Positions 25,385-39,021 of a stretch of 64,000 bases of DNA are shown here, in pieces. The DNA comes from Fratercula arctica (lineage: Eukaryota > Chordata > Aves > Charadriiformes > Alcidae): NCBI GenBank assembly GCA_947846985.1, contig CANTUZ010000026.1, positions 56,960,730-57,024,729 of the forward strand. The letters are read 5' to 3'. Positions within the stretch are counted from its first letter, which is position 1; each line of letters opens with the position of its first letter. Under the pieces are notes generated by a model that saw only the letters and a list, made by a program, of their open reading frames with translations, was not told the origin of the DNA and did not search any database. A program made the translations under genes and the position numbers.

Positions 25385-28179
25385 AGCACAAGGTCCTTAA
25401 TTTGACTGCCAGTGGGTGGGAACAGAGCACTCATGAAATCTGACCCCTCTCTGCTTTCCCATCCACTGCAAATGTGACCTATGGAGCCCACATCTCTGTC
25501 ATCTTACACTCTGTGAAGCCTTCTCCACCTGTACGAGGTCCATGTGAGACACTTCCACCTCTGAAAGATGAAACCACAGAGAAACAAGCTTTTTTACCAT
25601 GGCAGGTTTTTTTCAAGTGCTACAAATATTGAAAATATCTCCAGTATCTCAGATTTTCAGTGTCATTTTTCTTCTGCGATAAAGATGTTTCATGTGCAAC
25701 ATCTTGAATAAACCCCACTTAGCACTGTCTGGCCAACTGAAGATGGTGTGAATGCCCCACAGGCATAGAAGCTTCACAATCCATTTTTCTGTTAGCTGAA
25801 ATAGTTTAGAAAACAAAACAAAATAAAAAAAAACCTACCAGCACTCTAAGTACAATCACAAAGGTAAAATAAGGATTAAATTTATTTATCCATTTTAAAC
25901 AACACGCAACCTTTTTGAGAACGCATTAAATAATCCTCTCTCTCAAGAGTGTGCAGTAGCTCTGGATCTTTCACAGACTAATCTTAATATATCAACTTAG
26001 TTAATGCTTCGTGTACACCGCAAGAAGACAGGGAAAAAACAGTGAGGAGGAAAGTGATTCTCATCTTCTATTTGCAGAGCATAGGTAGTTTCCATTTAGG
26101 ATAATCATCCTTTCTGAGTGAATAAATACTCTGTGCAGCCTTAACAGTGACTTGAGGATTGAGGTGAACTGCCAAGAACAAACACAAACAAGGAAGGCTC
26201 AAACCTGCCTGATGGCAATACCCTTAATGAAGTAATCAGCTCACTTTTGTTCCGTAACAGCCTTTTGCTGACCACTAATTGAGGTTTCTATTTTCCTTTT
26301 AGATCCATCTCTGTATCAAGTCGCAAGGGAATAGGTTTCACCCATGGTGTACTGAGCTGCTCCTAGCCAGCACCAAGTCCCAAGAATTTTCCTTTCCAAG
26401 AGGGTCTAAGAAGTTTCAGACTGGCAAAACTCCACTGCGATTTTTTTTCCCAGCAAAATCTCAGGAGAAGCTTTGGTATTGTCAAGAGGCAGAAGCTCTC
26501 CAGTGCCTTATGCCACTTTCTCACTCCCCACAGTCTGGCTCTCCCTGGCTGTTCACTGGGACGCCAGCAGCATTTGTAATTGTTGCAGCTCCAGGCAGCC
26601 TGGCACCTTCACAAAGGAAAAAAAACAGTTGGTCATCCTAGTGCTGACAGTGGTGCAGACACCCCTGGCAGACCTGCCTGTTGTGCTGAGAAGATTAGTT
26701 CTCTATTTACCTTTCCCCGTGTCAGATGCTCCCAAATCAGTCTTCATCCACACGTGTAAGTCAGTCAGCCCACTTGTGGAAGGTCTGGTCCATGCTGAGG
26801 GTTGAGGATAGGTTTATCATCTATGACTCCTTTTGCCTGCAGAAGCACTTAATTTTCCATCTAGTCCACAAGGATAATTTAAAATTTTTTAAAATGGAAA
26901 TAAACCAATATTCTTTTGTTAAATATGGGCCACACTTGTTGTGAAAGTGCTTAAGAACAGATTCAAAATGGTTATGATTTTTGTTTGTGAACACCCCAAA
27001 TTTCCTTTTTAGCCTTAATACATTTTCCCAGCCTTAATATATTTTTCCAGCCTTAACGCAGGAAGGAACATGAGAATAAGCTTCTCCCTTTCTCTCATTC
27101 AGTCTGTTATGCAAAAGCATACTGAATTATATGACTAAAAGAACTAAGGAACATCCTTTCCTCCTCAGCTAATACAATTAATTTTCCCACTCATTGCACT
27201 ACATTCACAAATTTGCGAAACTGAGAGACTGGAAAAGAATCATGTGCTTGCCCCTTCTATGACAAAATCACCTGTGTCAGCATCATCTCTCTTCACAAAT
27301 AAATTAAAACCATTGGACAGGGAAACTGATGAAATTAACTGCTCCTGCTGTTTATATGTAGGTATATCTGCAACAGCAAACAGATCTCTGAATTATATAC
27401 CGATTGAATCCCTTTGTTGTGCATGTTGCTGCATTTATTTTTATTTCTATGATTTGTTTTTTCAGGTAGCTGATAAAATAGATTTTCCCTAATGTATGGG
27501 TTATATTTGCAACATGTAACTATGAAATACTAGGAGGCTTTAAAACTATTTCTAAACATGGCAGTGAAGGAAACAGCATGATTCCTGTTAGTATTAACCA
27601 CAAAGAATAATTGTAACTTGCAGATAGTTATTTTCATTAAAGGTGGTTTTCTTTTATGATGGCTGATTCAGACCCAAGACCTTTACACAGAAATTATCTC
27701 TGTGGACTGAAGAAGGAAAACAAAGGGGTTATTCTTCATTAGAATTAAGGAATTATTATTTTTTTTGGTGATGTTATTTTCCTAGTAGCTTTGTCCCTAG
27801 AAATTAATCTTCCTCAAAGACACAAGGGGAAAAAAGCCACACCTTTAAGTATGGATTATATGAACAGAGGTAATGGTTATATTCGAGAAGATTTGTCAGC
27901 CTTAAACTTAGGCGAGAAAAATTTTCTGTTTTCTTGCATGAAGCAGAAAGTTGGGAAGCAAGAATAGAACTTAGATTGTACCAGTTTTACTTGCCTTGTG
28001 TTTTCAGATGGCTCAGCTAATGGTAGTAGAAATTTCATCACTGAAAAGTGATACTCTCCCAAGAAACTAGCTGCAAGAAAATCAAATTCACGTCTCAGTG
28101 AGATATTTGAATGAATAATGGTGGCAGAATTGAGCAGGAAATGAGCCTTATTTAGCAAGTCCAAAAAAGATAGGGGGAG
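25385..28179. other. Unassigned single-copy DNA
   Basis: No gene recognised. The frame at 26473-26805 (+) is 110 codons long but has no domain, and codon use looks random. There is also no clear splice structure around it. Confidence 0.5.
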
Positions 28180-28227
28180 TGGTTTGGTTGGTTTTGTTTT
28201 GTTTTGTTTTGTTTTATTTTGTTTTTA
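28180..28227. repeat. (GTTTT)n simple repeat
   Basis: GGTTT units pass into about seven GTTTT units, one of them mutated to ATTTT. Confidence 0.95.
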
Positions 28228-30890
28228 AGAGAGAAGTATTAGTTCTGTGTATGAAGATACAGCTATTTCTAGTTCAGCAAACGGAACAACAGTTCTGGAT
28301 ATTTTTGACATCCAGTACGATGACTTCCTGTCCCCCTTAATTGCACACATTGAACTGGTCAAAGAAGAAAGAATGCTTCTTCAATTACCCACCTAAAGAA
28401 AAGAATGATAAGTATATGTAAGGCACATACATTTTTCTGGAGCATATTGTTGATCTCATCTCTCTATATTTTTTGTTAGATTTGTTGCCTTGAATATTAA
28501 CTAAGATATGTTGTTGATTTTGCCATTTCCAATTGAACAAATGCATTTAAGTCAAAAGGATTATGTATACGTCATGTGGATTATATTGCATGAGGCTTGC
28601 TTGTATAGTACCTATTTTACATAGTGGAAATATTATAGATGAAGAGAAAGACTAGTGAATATGGACCTTTATCCATTTTAATGAGTTACAGTAGAAAAGT
28701 AAAATTTCTCTAACTTTAGTGTTTGTTTATGTCTTATTCAGTGGGTCTGCTGGTCCTTGTCAAAAAGGTATCCCTGCTCATTTCCAATGCAAAGAGGCAG
28801 GCAATAAATGACATTTCCAGTGTTGGAGGAGTTAAAAGGAACAACGTGTACTCTTCCAATGAGATTTGGGTTTAGGAGGATGTCAGAAGGTCTCCTTTGT
28901 GACCTTGAAGGACACAAGTCTGCTCTTGCTTCTGTCTCAATAGTGTGAGCAGATGCTGAGAAAGTATGGTAGAGAACTGTCCTACAAACACCTGACAGAC
29001 GCCTCAGTTGTCAGCTCTTCAACATCGCCTGTGAGTGCAGCTTGGTTTTGGCTCAAGCTGCCCCAGTCAAGGCCTAAAAGTTTTCAAATATCATTTTTAA
29101 GGATTAAACACCTTTGAGACAAAAATAATTAATACAGAAGAGGCAAAGGTAGAAATAAAATAAACCATAAAATTTCAGCAGTATCTAACCAAATAACCAA
29201 TGTGTTCCAATTGCTGCAATAACACAGTTGTCTTGCCCTCTTGTAAATTTAAGTGTTTTCAATAAAAATCATGAGCACAGTGCTTATAGCAGATGATAAA
29301 ACATCACCAAACAATTAACAGCTGCAGTGAGAGAACAGCATGTTCTCAAAATAAGTATACTGTCTATTTTTGGAGCTATTACATGTTCTTAAGCACGTTC
29401 AAAAAATCACTCAACTTGCTCAGCCAGCAGACTTTACCAGATGCTCAACTGGTTGCAAGGGAGAGAGAAGAGGAAGCTGCCTTTTCTTTCAAGGTGAAGA
29501 TGACTGACATCTCTGAACACTTCGGCTTCAACATGATAATATTGAAGTCTTTGTCAAGCCATAGCACATTTTATCAGAAGTGAAATAAGAAACTGAGCTT
29601 GAGCTACCAAATGGTCTCTTTAGCAACTTAGTTCATAAATCTTTGGGGGCTGTTAAGTTCTAGAAACATTTTTCCAGGCATACAAATCCCTAGTCTGAAT
29701 TTTCAGACCAAGATTTCTCTTTATCCCCAGCCACCATCTCTATTATGCCAGTGCTCTCTACATGGGACTGCACTTTCAACTAGGCACACTCATTGCCACC
29801 AAAAATTTTGGCAAAATTGAATTGTTGCTCTCCCAGTGACAAACCATAAATCTTACTGGAATAATGTGGTGTATTAATTTGTAAATTCTGGAACATAGTT
29901 TCTGAAGCACTTATAAAATTTATTAAGTAGGACTGGACACAATTATATAGCTAATTTTGCCACTGTTACCTTCCTTGTCACACACATCAGTCCACATTGC
30001 AATAAGAATTGTTAAAATGACGTGATACATTTCTGATTCATATTGAAACACATCTTTTCGCCTCTCTTTATAAAGATGAAGGCAAGAAATGAGGCTGAAT
30101 TTCATAACAAAATGCACACTTGGAAATGGCCATTCATCCAGACAGCTTTGTAGAAACTTGAGATGGACTGTAGCTTAACTATGTCTCATGTGTGTTTTCC
30201 ACAGCACCTGACTGTAGACAGCTGTGGTTTGATCATGCATCTGCTTCCAAGGTCCTCAAACTGTTCAGTGACTTTAACGGAGGACAGAAGTGAGACTCCA
30301 CAAGAGCACAGCCCATATTCACAGAGTTGCCCCGTGGCTCTGCATGTGACTCTCTTTCTAGCCCAGTTCAGCTTACTACATGTCTTGGCATGCGACAGAC
30401 CTCTCTCTTCAGGGACGTCACATAACCCATCAGCCAGATCCCGCAATACCCCCACTGTTTGAAGTTCTGGCCCCAAGTCATTTGGGGCACCTTTTGTTCC
30501 CTGGAAAAGGAGCTGGCTCTGAAAATAGCATGAATGAGTGTTTAATGCTAAAACAACATTGAGTCTGCACCCTTAAGGAGGATTAAGTATCATTGTAATG
30601 AGAAGAATAATCATCACTCATACCAACTGTACTAGATATTGATAAATTCAGCCTGAGCAGTTCAAAGATTCTACAAAAAGTGCATTGGGAGGTGGTGGAG
30701 GAGAAGGGCATGAGGAAGGAAAGGTCAACAAGAGAGAAGATGCTGCCTGTCTTATGGCATTGAAAACTTCAGCCTATAATTTTGTCTATCTCAAAGAAAC
30801 AGCTTTTCCTCCATTCTCAGAAAGGATGGCAGGTGACATCCTTCATAGGGACAGCATTTCATTTACAACAAACATAATCACACATAACTA
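28228..30890. other. Unassigned A+T-rich DNA
   Basis: No gene or family repeat recognised. Frames at 29293-29583 (+), 30163-30462 (+) and 30186-30476 (-) overlap one another without domain support. Confidence 0.5.
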
Positions 30891-30975
30891 GGGCCAGATC
30901 CTCCACTGGTGTAGACTGAACTAGTGCCACTGAACTCAATGAAGTTTCTCCAAACTGCACGAGCTGAAATGGCAA
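30891..30975. repeat. Ancient palindromic DNA-transposon-like element
   Basis: The left arm starts GGGCCAGATCCTCCACTGGT and continues GTAGACTGAACTAGTGCCAC. The centre is TGAACTCAATGAAG. The right arm, AGTTTCTCCAAACTGCACGA then GCTGAAATGGC, is an eroded reverse complement of the left arm. I recognise this as the palindromic 'gggccagatcctcagctggtgtaaat' element common in turtle, crocodile and bird genomes, probably a non-autonomous DNA transposon relic. The family name needs a database match. Confidence 0.65.
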
Positions 30976-33900
30976 CAAATAAGCATTTGTGGAGTCAGTG
31001 ATGAGTTGTCCTGCAGAATGCAAAACAATATTTTTGTCTTGCTGTGTTTTCTCTCTTGTTCCCCCACTGAAAGTGATGAGAAGTGTCTTCATACCTTCAG
31101 TGAAATCAGCAATGGGCTTTCATTATGGATGGTAAAGTTTTTTAGAAGTGTAATTCTTGTATTTTGTATAAGCCTTAACGAAGCCTCTGAAAGATATCTA
31201 CCATCTCCATTTCCTGCTGCTGCTATTAATGAAGGTAGTGAAAACTCATTGATCATTTGGTCGTCTGTAAACATCGTAATCATATTTTAGAAGACTTTAT
31301 ACAGCATTTTAACAACTGTCTAAATTTTCATTATGCGCATGTCAGTAAGGACAGTGAGTGATGTAACTGCCTGGACCAACCCCAAATTCCTATAACATGG
31401 AGGAACCTCCGTGCCCCAGGTATTCCAGGTACACCCAGACAATGTGTGGATTTTTCACTTGGTGACGTTGTGCTTTTAACATAAGCAGATAGCAGTGTGT
31501 GCCATACTGATAACCCTTTCTGCATCTATCTGTCAGTAATAAGACAGGTGTGTCTTTAGACTAGGCTCTCGTCTCAATCTCTGGTAACATTATAATGGGT
31601 AAAGCCAATATCCCTTTGCATTCTGTATCAAGTCTGAGCTATTAGCTATGTTCTGAGAATGTCCTTAATAAATGGCATGCAAGAAGAATTTTTAAAAGAT
31701 AACTCTAAATTTAAAACAAAAACATTGAACTTGTTATTTTTAGTATTCAAACCATGGAAGGCTATGGAAACAATGTTTGCTTGAACTACTGCCTTTGAAA
31801 GAGGAGAATTTTTCTACTAGTGAGAACACTAACCGAAACACCTGGCAGTAGCATTGTTCATGCAGCAAAAAATACTGAACTATAACAACCTCATGTCCTT
31901 TGTTAATAACCATGATGAGAATATATCTAATCAACCAATTTAAAAAATATGGTCCCAAATTTCTAAAATTAGAAGTGGCTTTCTTTTTAAGGCATATTTT
32001 TTCTCCCCTTTGTTTCTGCAGTTTCAGTGTACCTTTCACTTCAATATATTTTACCAAATTAAAAAGGCCTCATTTTTATGTATATATCTTATTCCCTAAG
32101 AATGTAAACATTTAAGGTAAATATTTAATCATTTTTGTTTGCACAGCCAGCTTTTTGGAGCAGGGGCTGTCTTTCTGTGTCTTTTATACTGTTCTGGCAG
32201 GATGGAGCCTGGTGTGTGATGGGGCCTCCTGCATGCTACAGCAATATTATAATAGATGCCAGCATCATTTATAGGGAAAGTTGTTGCTGTCTGAGCCCCA
32301 TATTTACTGCATTTGCAAAAGTTTCCTTTTGACAAAAGGATATTCTGACCCCTGTCAGATGTTGTGCTTGTTACTGTTTACTTTTACAGCTTGTTTGTTT
32401 GGAAATGCTAGAGGCCCATCAGCATCTTCATGACATGAAGCATCTGTGGCTTCCTCTAAGATGCCTCAGCTAGAAGGTAGAAAGACCCAGATAGTAGTGG
32501 GAGGAGGCGTGCTCTTGAATGGATGGCTAAATATGAATGAATGAATAGCATAAAAGATGGCTTTTGGTAGCCATCCAGACACAAGGCTTTGGAGTCTTGC
32601 AAAGATTTTTGATATTCAGAGCAAAAGGGACACTGTAGGGGACCTCTGTCATCCACAGGACAGAAGGACTCATCCCATGGCAGGCGCTGCTCAGGGCCAG
32701 TCTTTCCATTTCCCTAGCTCGGGCCCCCATTTAGCGTAACCTAAATCCACCCTTCGTGGAAAGTTCAGAGCCAAACTCAAGTCCCTCTGCTTCATGTTTG
32801 ATTTAAAATTTATGAGAGCAATGAGAAGGCTTCCTTGCAAAGAGATCATGGTGTTCTAGTCAGCACAGTTTCTCGGCTTTCTGAGCTGGACATATTGTGA
32901 AATGTTATTTGTCCCACTTTGTGGGTATTTATTTATAGATACTCACCCTTGTGATTTATTTTCCATCTAATTATAATTACTAGTAACAGTGTTAGCTGTC
33001 ATCTCAACTACCTGGCAATTACTTCTGTGCTTTTATGAGGTTAGGACTCTGAGTTTAGAATGAAATTGCGTGGCTCAGGTGGTTTTCCACTTTGGTCTTA
33101 ATCTTCACTTGTGCTGTTCAAAATGAGTAGGTTTCTGTGTGCGAAAATTGTGCTTCATGTTCTCAAAAGTATTTATAGTCCATCATTACTGAGAATTCCT
33201 GATAGTCCCATGGACTTCAGACAAAGAGCGGTATGACAGCTGGCAGCATGGATTAAGAGAAACGCAAGGTAGGTCTCCTTTCCCTTCTCTAGTATATACA
33301 GGCTGTGTGCTTCAAAGGCATGAAAGCATTAACTCAAACTAGATTTGAATCCAGTATGCCTCTGAGAAGACTTCAGTCTTAATTAAATGTGTGCCAGTGT
33401 TCTTCAGGACCTATGGTGAAGGACAAACAGGCTTACAGCACAGAAGGCGGCGGCACTTGGAATTTGTGGCACCTACAAAAAATAAGAGAAAGAAATGAGG
33501 CAGGGGAACTTTTGGAAGGTGAGAACAGTAAAGCAACAGAAAGTAAAGGAAGGGATATTATTCCTTCCCACAGAGCTACCAGCAAGTAACAGATGTCTGA
33601 TTCTCTCCCGAGGGTTCAAGATCATCACCGCACTGCCTCTAAGGCATATGGACATGACATTTTGTGTCAGTAGCCTTTCCCGAGTTATTTTAAATATTTA
33701 TGTTTTAAGATGTTCTACAGTCCCTAACTGGTACTTTGGAACCTATTGACCTTTCTCATGTAACAAAAGTAAAAGTTGTTAGAATCACCCTGTCTGTTAG
33801 AATCTTCTGCCAAGAAAGGATCCTCATGTAGGATTCAGGTAACCACACTCTCATGTTATCACAGCTTTCACAGAAATTACAATAAATCTCTTGTGATTTA

Positions 33901-36654
33901 TGAGTTCTTTGCTGACCTGTAAGCCAGCTCTTCCTTTTGGTTTGTACACAATGTTCCTCCTCCAGACAGTATATACTGCTGTTGTGAAAGACATTCAGCT
34001 TTTAATTCCACATTACTCCTAGATAACATACAGTCAGGGGGATTCAGTTGTAGTTTCTTTACAGTTTCATGCTTAGTACAGGAGGCTGAGGGGAAAGAAG
34101 TTCACATACCTTGCTGAAGTGGGAAGCTAAACATTTTTTTATTTTTGTTTTGTCCTTTCTTCACCATACTTTCCTCATTAAAATGAATATTCAAAGAAGA
34201 ATTATTACATAAAAAAAAATTTTACTCTTTTCTTTTTAAAAAAGACATCCTCTTCCTTCTTTCTCCCCTAAAAGGGAACAGATTTAACCAAAAGGATTGC
34301 ATCTCAGATGTATATTTTAGAAAAAAAGCAATTACAGACGGAAAAAAACCAACAGTGTTCCTCCCTGCTTTCTTGTAGAAGGAAGAAATATCTCAGTATA
34401 TTCCTTTTTATGAACATCCAATTAGAATCTCCTCCAGAAATTCAGGGAAAGAAAAAATAAATCTCTTTTGCCTGTTTAATGAGAAAAGAAATAAAAGAAT
34501 ATTTTGCAGTCTCCTTAGCGCACAACAAAGGGACAAACATCATTGGCTCTTGTGCCCGTCAAACTAGGAGAGAATTTATCTTCTCTCTGAGCAGATGGAA
34601 AAACCTTCCAAGCCTTCCCTTTCTCACTGTGTGGTACAGGAACTGAGTTTCTCCAAAAGCTAGCCCACAAATAAATGTCTTTTTCACAAAGAAGAGAAAG
34701 ACGACCAAGGCAAGTGGCAAGGCACAATTCTGCTTAGTGTTAGAAAAAACACCTTGTTGTCCCTTTCTGTGGTGGAGCAACTCATACACATGTATCTAAA
34801 TGGAAAATATGGTGTGGGAGGAAAAAAGGAAATCTATCTTGGCTTTCCTTGTACCACTTCTAGTGAGGAAGATCACCATCATGCCCTCTTGGTGGATCTA
34901 ATTTTGGACAACCTTTGATTTCTTGTGTGTGCAGGAAATACATGGTAAACTTTACTCAGACTGAGAAATTGGACAGAGGGCTTTAACACAAAACTCCACC
35001 CACTTACAGGTAGGAAGTTTCCTAAATCTCCTGTGCTTCTCTGGAGACAAATTAGAGCAAAATCCCAGTCCCAGAAAGAGCAAGACACATTTCCAGTTGT
35101 TGTTTAGAAGAGGCAGGAGCTCACATTCAAATTTATTATTTGCCCTAAATTTCAAGTCTTGATGAAAACATACCAATGTAGAACATCTTAAAAGGGAAAA
35201 AAAGTGGTGAAACAGGAGAAAATTTAACTTCATCATACACACAGGAAACTAAAGTCCAAGCATCTAGGAAACTTGCTAGAAAACATACATGCTTGTCAGA
35301 TCTCAAGCTACATATTTTTTATTGCTTGGTAACAGACATCAAAGTTCCCTTTCATGTTTTATTTTCCTCTGTATCCACTGTTTGTAGGGTATTTACTACT
35401 GTGACACCAGAATCCCATCATTGAACAGCTGTCATGGGGTCTGTCTCCTGAGTAAACACTCTTTTACAATCCTGACTTCTCCAGGTTAGTTTCCTAAATA
35501 GATCAATATTTAATTTGTGCTCAGAAGGATTAGGACCTGGAAATGCCTTTTGAAAAGCCTCCTTATCTTCCCAGGGTGCAGACACACCTGAGAACACTGT
35601 AAGAAAAAGCAAAATCATGGACAGAATGAGGGGGAAAATAAACAAAAAAGGAAACAAAGAAAGAGAAAAAAAACACTGTCGTATCAAAACCTGCCAACCT
35701 GTTCTTTGGAATTGACTTCACAATGAAAAGTTTGGGTTAAAAAGTAAAAAGAAAAGGGATTTTGTATTTGCACTGTAGAAACTGAATGGCTTTTTGCATC
35801 AGACTGCTTGCCTGAAACACCTTCTCTGCCTCCTGCCAGACTCAAAAAAATGTCATGCTTGTGACAACAGTACTTTCATGTGTCCTGGTACTGCTTAAAT
35901 TGTTTCTGGGTCACTGTGAACAGAACCTTGAAAGCTCTTTGACTCTCAGAGTCTCGGCATCCAGTTTAACTGAGAAAACCCTTCTCCTTAAAAACAAGTT
36001 TATCAGCTGTAGAAACATGTTTTAAAAAGTTGCTAAACAGATGGTGAATACAAAAAGCTTTGTGCTTATTTATTTTATCTTTTCAAATAAATGCCATCAT
36101 TTATGTCAGCGAGCTTTGTGTTTTTCCCAACTCACAGACTTGTTGCATTCCTGTTGTCAAGACTGTGAATGGCAGCATCTAAGACTCTTCCTCACACTGT
36201 CAAAATGTCAATATAAAGCAAAGGATTATGGAGAATCAGGCCCTGCGCAGAGCAGGTGGCATCAAGCCCATTGCTCAAATGCACAACTTTTTCAACAAGA
36301 ACAAGTCAAAACCAAAGAATGCTAATCGAACATCTGGCTCACAAATACGTCCTTCAGCACAGTATTTCCTGCATATGTTATGCTACAAAGTATTTTTTGT
36401 CTGTCCCCACTGGAATGTCATAGCTAGCAGACGACTGACTGCTCAGCTCAGCTGGGTGCAAAATTATTTAAAGTGACATTTCATCAGCTTTACAGCAACA
36501 AATATATGACTATATTGGCTTGTCCCACTAGTTTCAGTGGTGGTGGGACTGCCATTCAACATTCACGTATACCATGTATTTTTCTTAACGGCCCAGGCTG
36601 GATCTGGAAGAGGGGGAAGAAAGCCTGTGCTCGAGGCCAGCAGCATGGTCACCC
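30976..36654. other. Unassigned single-copy DNA
   Basis: No gene recognised on either strand. Open frames of up to about 115 codons are present (for example 31740-32057 -, 36041-36325 +), but none shows a domain. The sequence is A+T-rich with short poly-A runs only. Confidence 0.5.
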
Positions 36655-36845
36655 TTCCTTGGCTGCTTTCCAGCCATGCAGCCCGACGCATGAGCTGCTG
36701 CCTGGTGTTGTCCCTCCCCAGGTGCGGGACTTCGTGCTTCCTCTTATTGAACTACCTGGGGCTCCTGCCTTTGGCAGGGTACCACCCTGGGGTGATGCAG
36801 AGAGCAGTACCGAGTTGTGACTGCATAGGAGGAGGGATTTGGTCG
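36655..36845 (-). mobile_element. CR1 fragment joined to a shared non-CR1 segment (copy A)
   Basis: From 36660 to about 36760 the + strand reads as a reverse-complemented CR1 piece (GCTGCTTTCCAGC, then TTGTCCCTCCCCAGGTGCGG and GACTTCGTGCTTCC). The next ~85 bp are not typical CR1 but match the segment after the CR1 at 39.69 kb: GGGGCTCCTGCC, CAGGGTACCACCCTGGGGTG, AGAGAGCAG and AGGAGGGATTTGG. Both copies therefore cross the same boundary. The open frames here are by-products. Confidence 0.7.
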
Positions 36846-37309
36846 ATTTTGAGAAACGTACCATAAAAATGATATTGTTTCATAGCACCAGTGATTTGAC
36901 TGAAAATCATTTTTCACTAAAAGCTAGATTGTTCTTCTGTAGTCTTACTGTGTATTACTTGCTAGGCATTTTCATCGCCAACAGCATTGACAAATTTATG
37001 GACCTTAAACTTTACTTTCACTTTAGCTTCTGCTGGGATATTTGGCGAAGTACCAAATAATGTCTGGGACATAGATTTCCCCCTCTCAGGGATCGGAAGC
37101 TGCTCAGAACATAGCTTGAGACTCTGAAATGGAAACACATGGGGAGGCTGGGTATTTGTGCCTTCTGTTGCATAATAGTGAAAAGTAGCTAGGCTGTATT
37201 GGGCACTTGGAAGGACTGCAAAGATAAAGAGCAGCTACCTTTTTGTTAGACATGTATCGAGATCTGTAATGAAAAGGGTGAGGTAACATTATAGCTGATC
37301 TGCAGCAGG
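36846..37309. other. Unassigned A+T-rich spacer
   Basis: Nothing recognised between the two CR1 pieces. Confidence 0.5.
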
Positions 37310-37440
37310 TGATGGAGTGCCCTCTCAAGACTGCACAGGACACAAAATTGGGGGGGGGGGCGGGGGGCGGTGCGGAATCAGTTATACGTGCAAGGGCGGG
37401 ATTGCCACCCTGAGGGACCGGGACAACGGGGTTGAGCCTT
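37310..37440 (+). mobile_element. Eroded CR1 reverse-transcriptase-region fragment
   Basis: The blocks GAGTGCCCTCTCAAGACTGC, ACAGGACACAAAATTGGGG and, after a G-rich expansion, ATTGCCACCCTGAGGGACCG followed by GGACAACGGGG align in order with the CR1 stretch at 3687-3788 (GAGTGCACCCTCAGCAAGTC and GCCATACAGAGAGACCTGGA). The catalytic aspartate region is destroyed. Its orientation is opposite to the neighbouring copies. Confidence 0.55.
37350..37370 (+). repeat. G-run tract
   Basis: Eleven G, one C, six G, one C and two G. It sits inside the CR1 piece, where the normal sequence is only a short GGGAGGGG. Confidence 0.9.
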
Positions 37441-39021
37441 GTGCAGGAGGAGTGGGCAGCCCTGTCCTGGGCTGGCAGATCCTGGCAGCGATGGTGACAA
37501 GGCTGGGGACCAGGCCTGGCAGGAAGGCGCTGGGTGCGGATGGGCAGAGAGCTGAACAGGGCCCAGGCCTGTGCCCAAGCAGCAGCACGGTCCCAAGGTG
37601 GCCTGAGCAGGGCACGGCATGGGGTGCCAGGGGACAGTGGAAGGATCCCTCTGCTCAGCACCCATCAGGCCCCCCCAGACACCGCCTCCCACTTGGGACC
37701 CCTTGCAGGAGACACGTCGGCAAACCAGAGGGGCTCAGGGGAGGCCAGCGGGACAGTGGGACTAGAGCACTAGGGGCTAGAGGTGCCGGCTGCTTTGAGG
37801 GAGGCAACTTTCTTTGCCTTTGGGTTGCTTTTTTTGCTTTTCTTTTTATTTTGGCTGGCTTGCTTTTTCAAAAAGGCCATGCGCACCCTCCAAAGAGAGC
37901 AAACGATGGCGGAGTTCGATCTCCACCGCTTTTGTGAGGTCTCTGGTTTTCACTCTGTCAGATCAGACCAACCTCCCCAGCATGTCATTTCTGATTGCAG
38001 CATTGGCTTTGAAAACCAAACCACAGAGAGGAACAAACAGCAGATCTCTTCCCCAAAAGGTGCACATACACTTAGAAAGACTCTGGGGAGATGAGGAGAC
38101 GGTGTGGACTTATAGCATTTCAGTTTCTATGAGCTGACGTGCCTTTGGAAACGCTAGCCTAGTCTCTGAGCCCATGGTGGGGCTTCACACAGGCCTCCTC
38201 AAAGTGCTTGTAAAATGTCCAGATCACATTGGGGTGGGCCTGTTTACAATGCACAACACCTCCGCTTAAGCCAGAGCAGCCCTGAGGAAGGGTTTGGTGC
38301 AAGGCATTCACACCTTTCACCAGAGGCTTATGCCCCTGCTCCTCCATGGACTGGAGCCCCACCTGATCTCCTGTCCCTGTTCCTCTGCCCCGCAGTGCAA
38401 AAGTACCCCCAGTGGGGTGCCCCTGCATCCCATCCCTTTTGTCCGGCAGCCCAGAAACATGGCACAGCCATTGCTAGTAGCAGACCACAGGCTCCGTACT
38501 GTGTTTCCAACGCCTCTGAGCAGAGCCTGCTCAGGCTTCCTGTGACAGCACATGCCCTGGCCAGCTGAGAGGGGGGCTTTCACCCAGTTCAGCTGCCACA
38601 GCCCTTTCTCTGATGACCACACAACCGTGGCACATTCCTCACCTTTATGAAAGTGTTGGCAGGGTGTGACCTTAGGGGTTTTTTTTGTCCTTAAAGGCAC
38701 GGACAACACTGGGAAGTCCTTACAAAGTGAATTCAAGAAGACTGACCGGTTTCAGCTGAAAAAAAATTACAAGGTGAGCAGAAGAACGAGAAACTATTTA
38801 TCCTAGAGCAGAATGGTTATGGGTCTTTCCTAGCAGCCCTACATTTCAGTCCATTTACGTAGAACCAAAAACTACATCTGTATCCTGCAGCCTCCTATGC
38901 TCACTGAGGATGGTTAATAAGTACGAGCAGAGCAGAATTGTACTGCTTTCCCTTCTTTCTTTATTTTCTATAACCCAAAAAATGTTAGTAGAACAGATTC
39001 TTTACACAACTCAAATGCTTC
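37441..39021. other. G+C-rich unassigned block
   Basis: From 37441 to about 37780 and from 38215 to about 38620 G+C content is well above the surroundings, and long overlapping open frames exist on both strands (for example 37317-37937 +, 38317-38736 -). I recognise no domain in any of them. Overlapping frames on both strands are expected in G+C-rich DNA with few stop codons. The minus-strand frame near 38160-38430 reads somewhat protein-like (NVIWTFYKHFEEA), but I cannot link it to a family. Confidence 0.5.

Noticed and set aside
36655..36866. Possible gene at 36.5-36.9 kb suggested by overlapping frames on both strands
   Set aside because: The sequence is a CR1 piece plus a segment repeated at 39.7 kb.
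37317..37937. 206-codon + strand frame in the G+C-rich block
   Set aside because: It starts inside a CR1 fragment, runs through a poly-G tract and has no domain. Overlapping minus-strand frames are about equally long.
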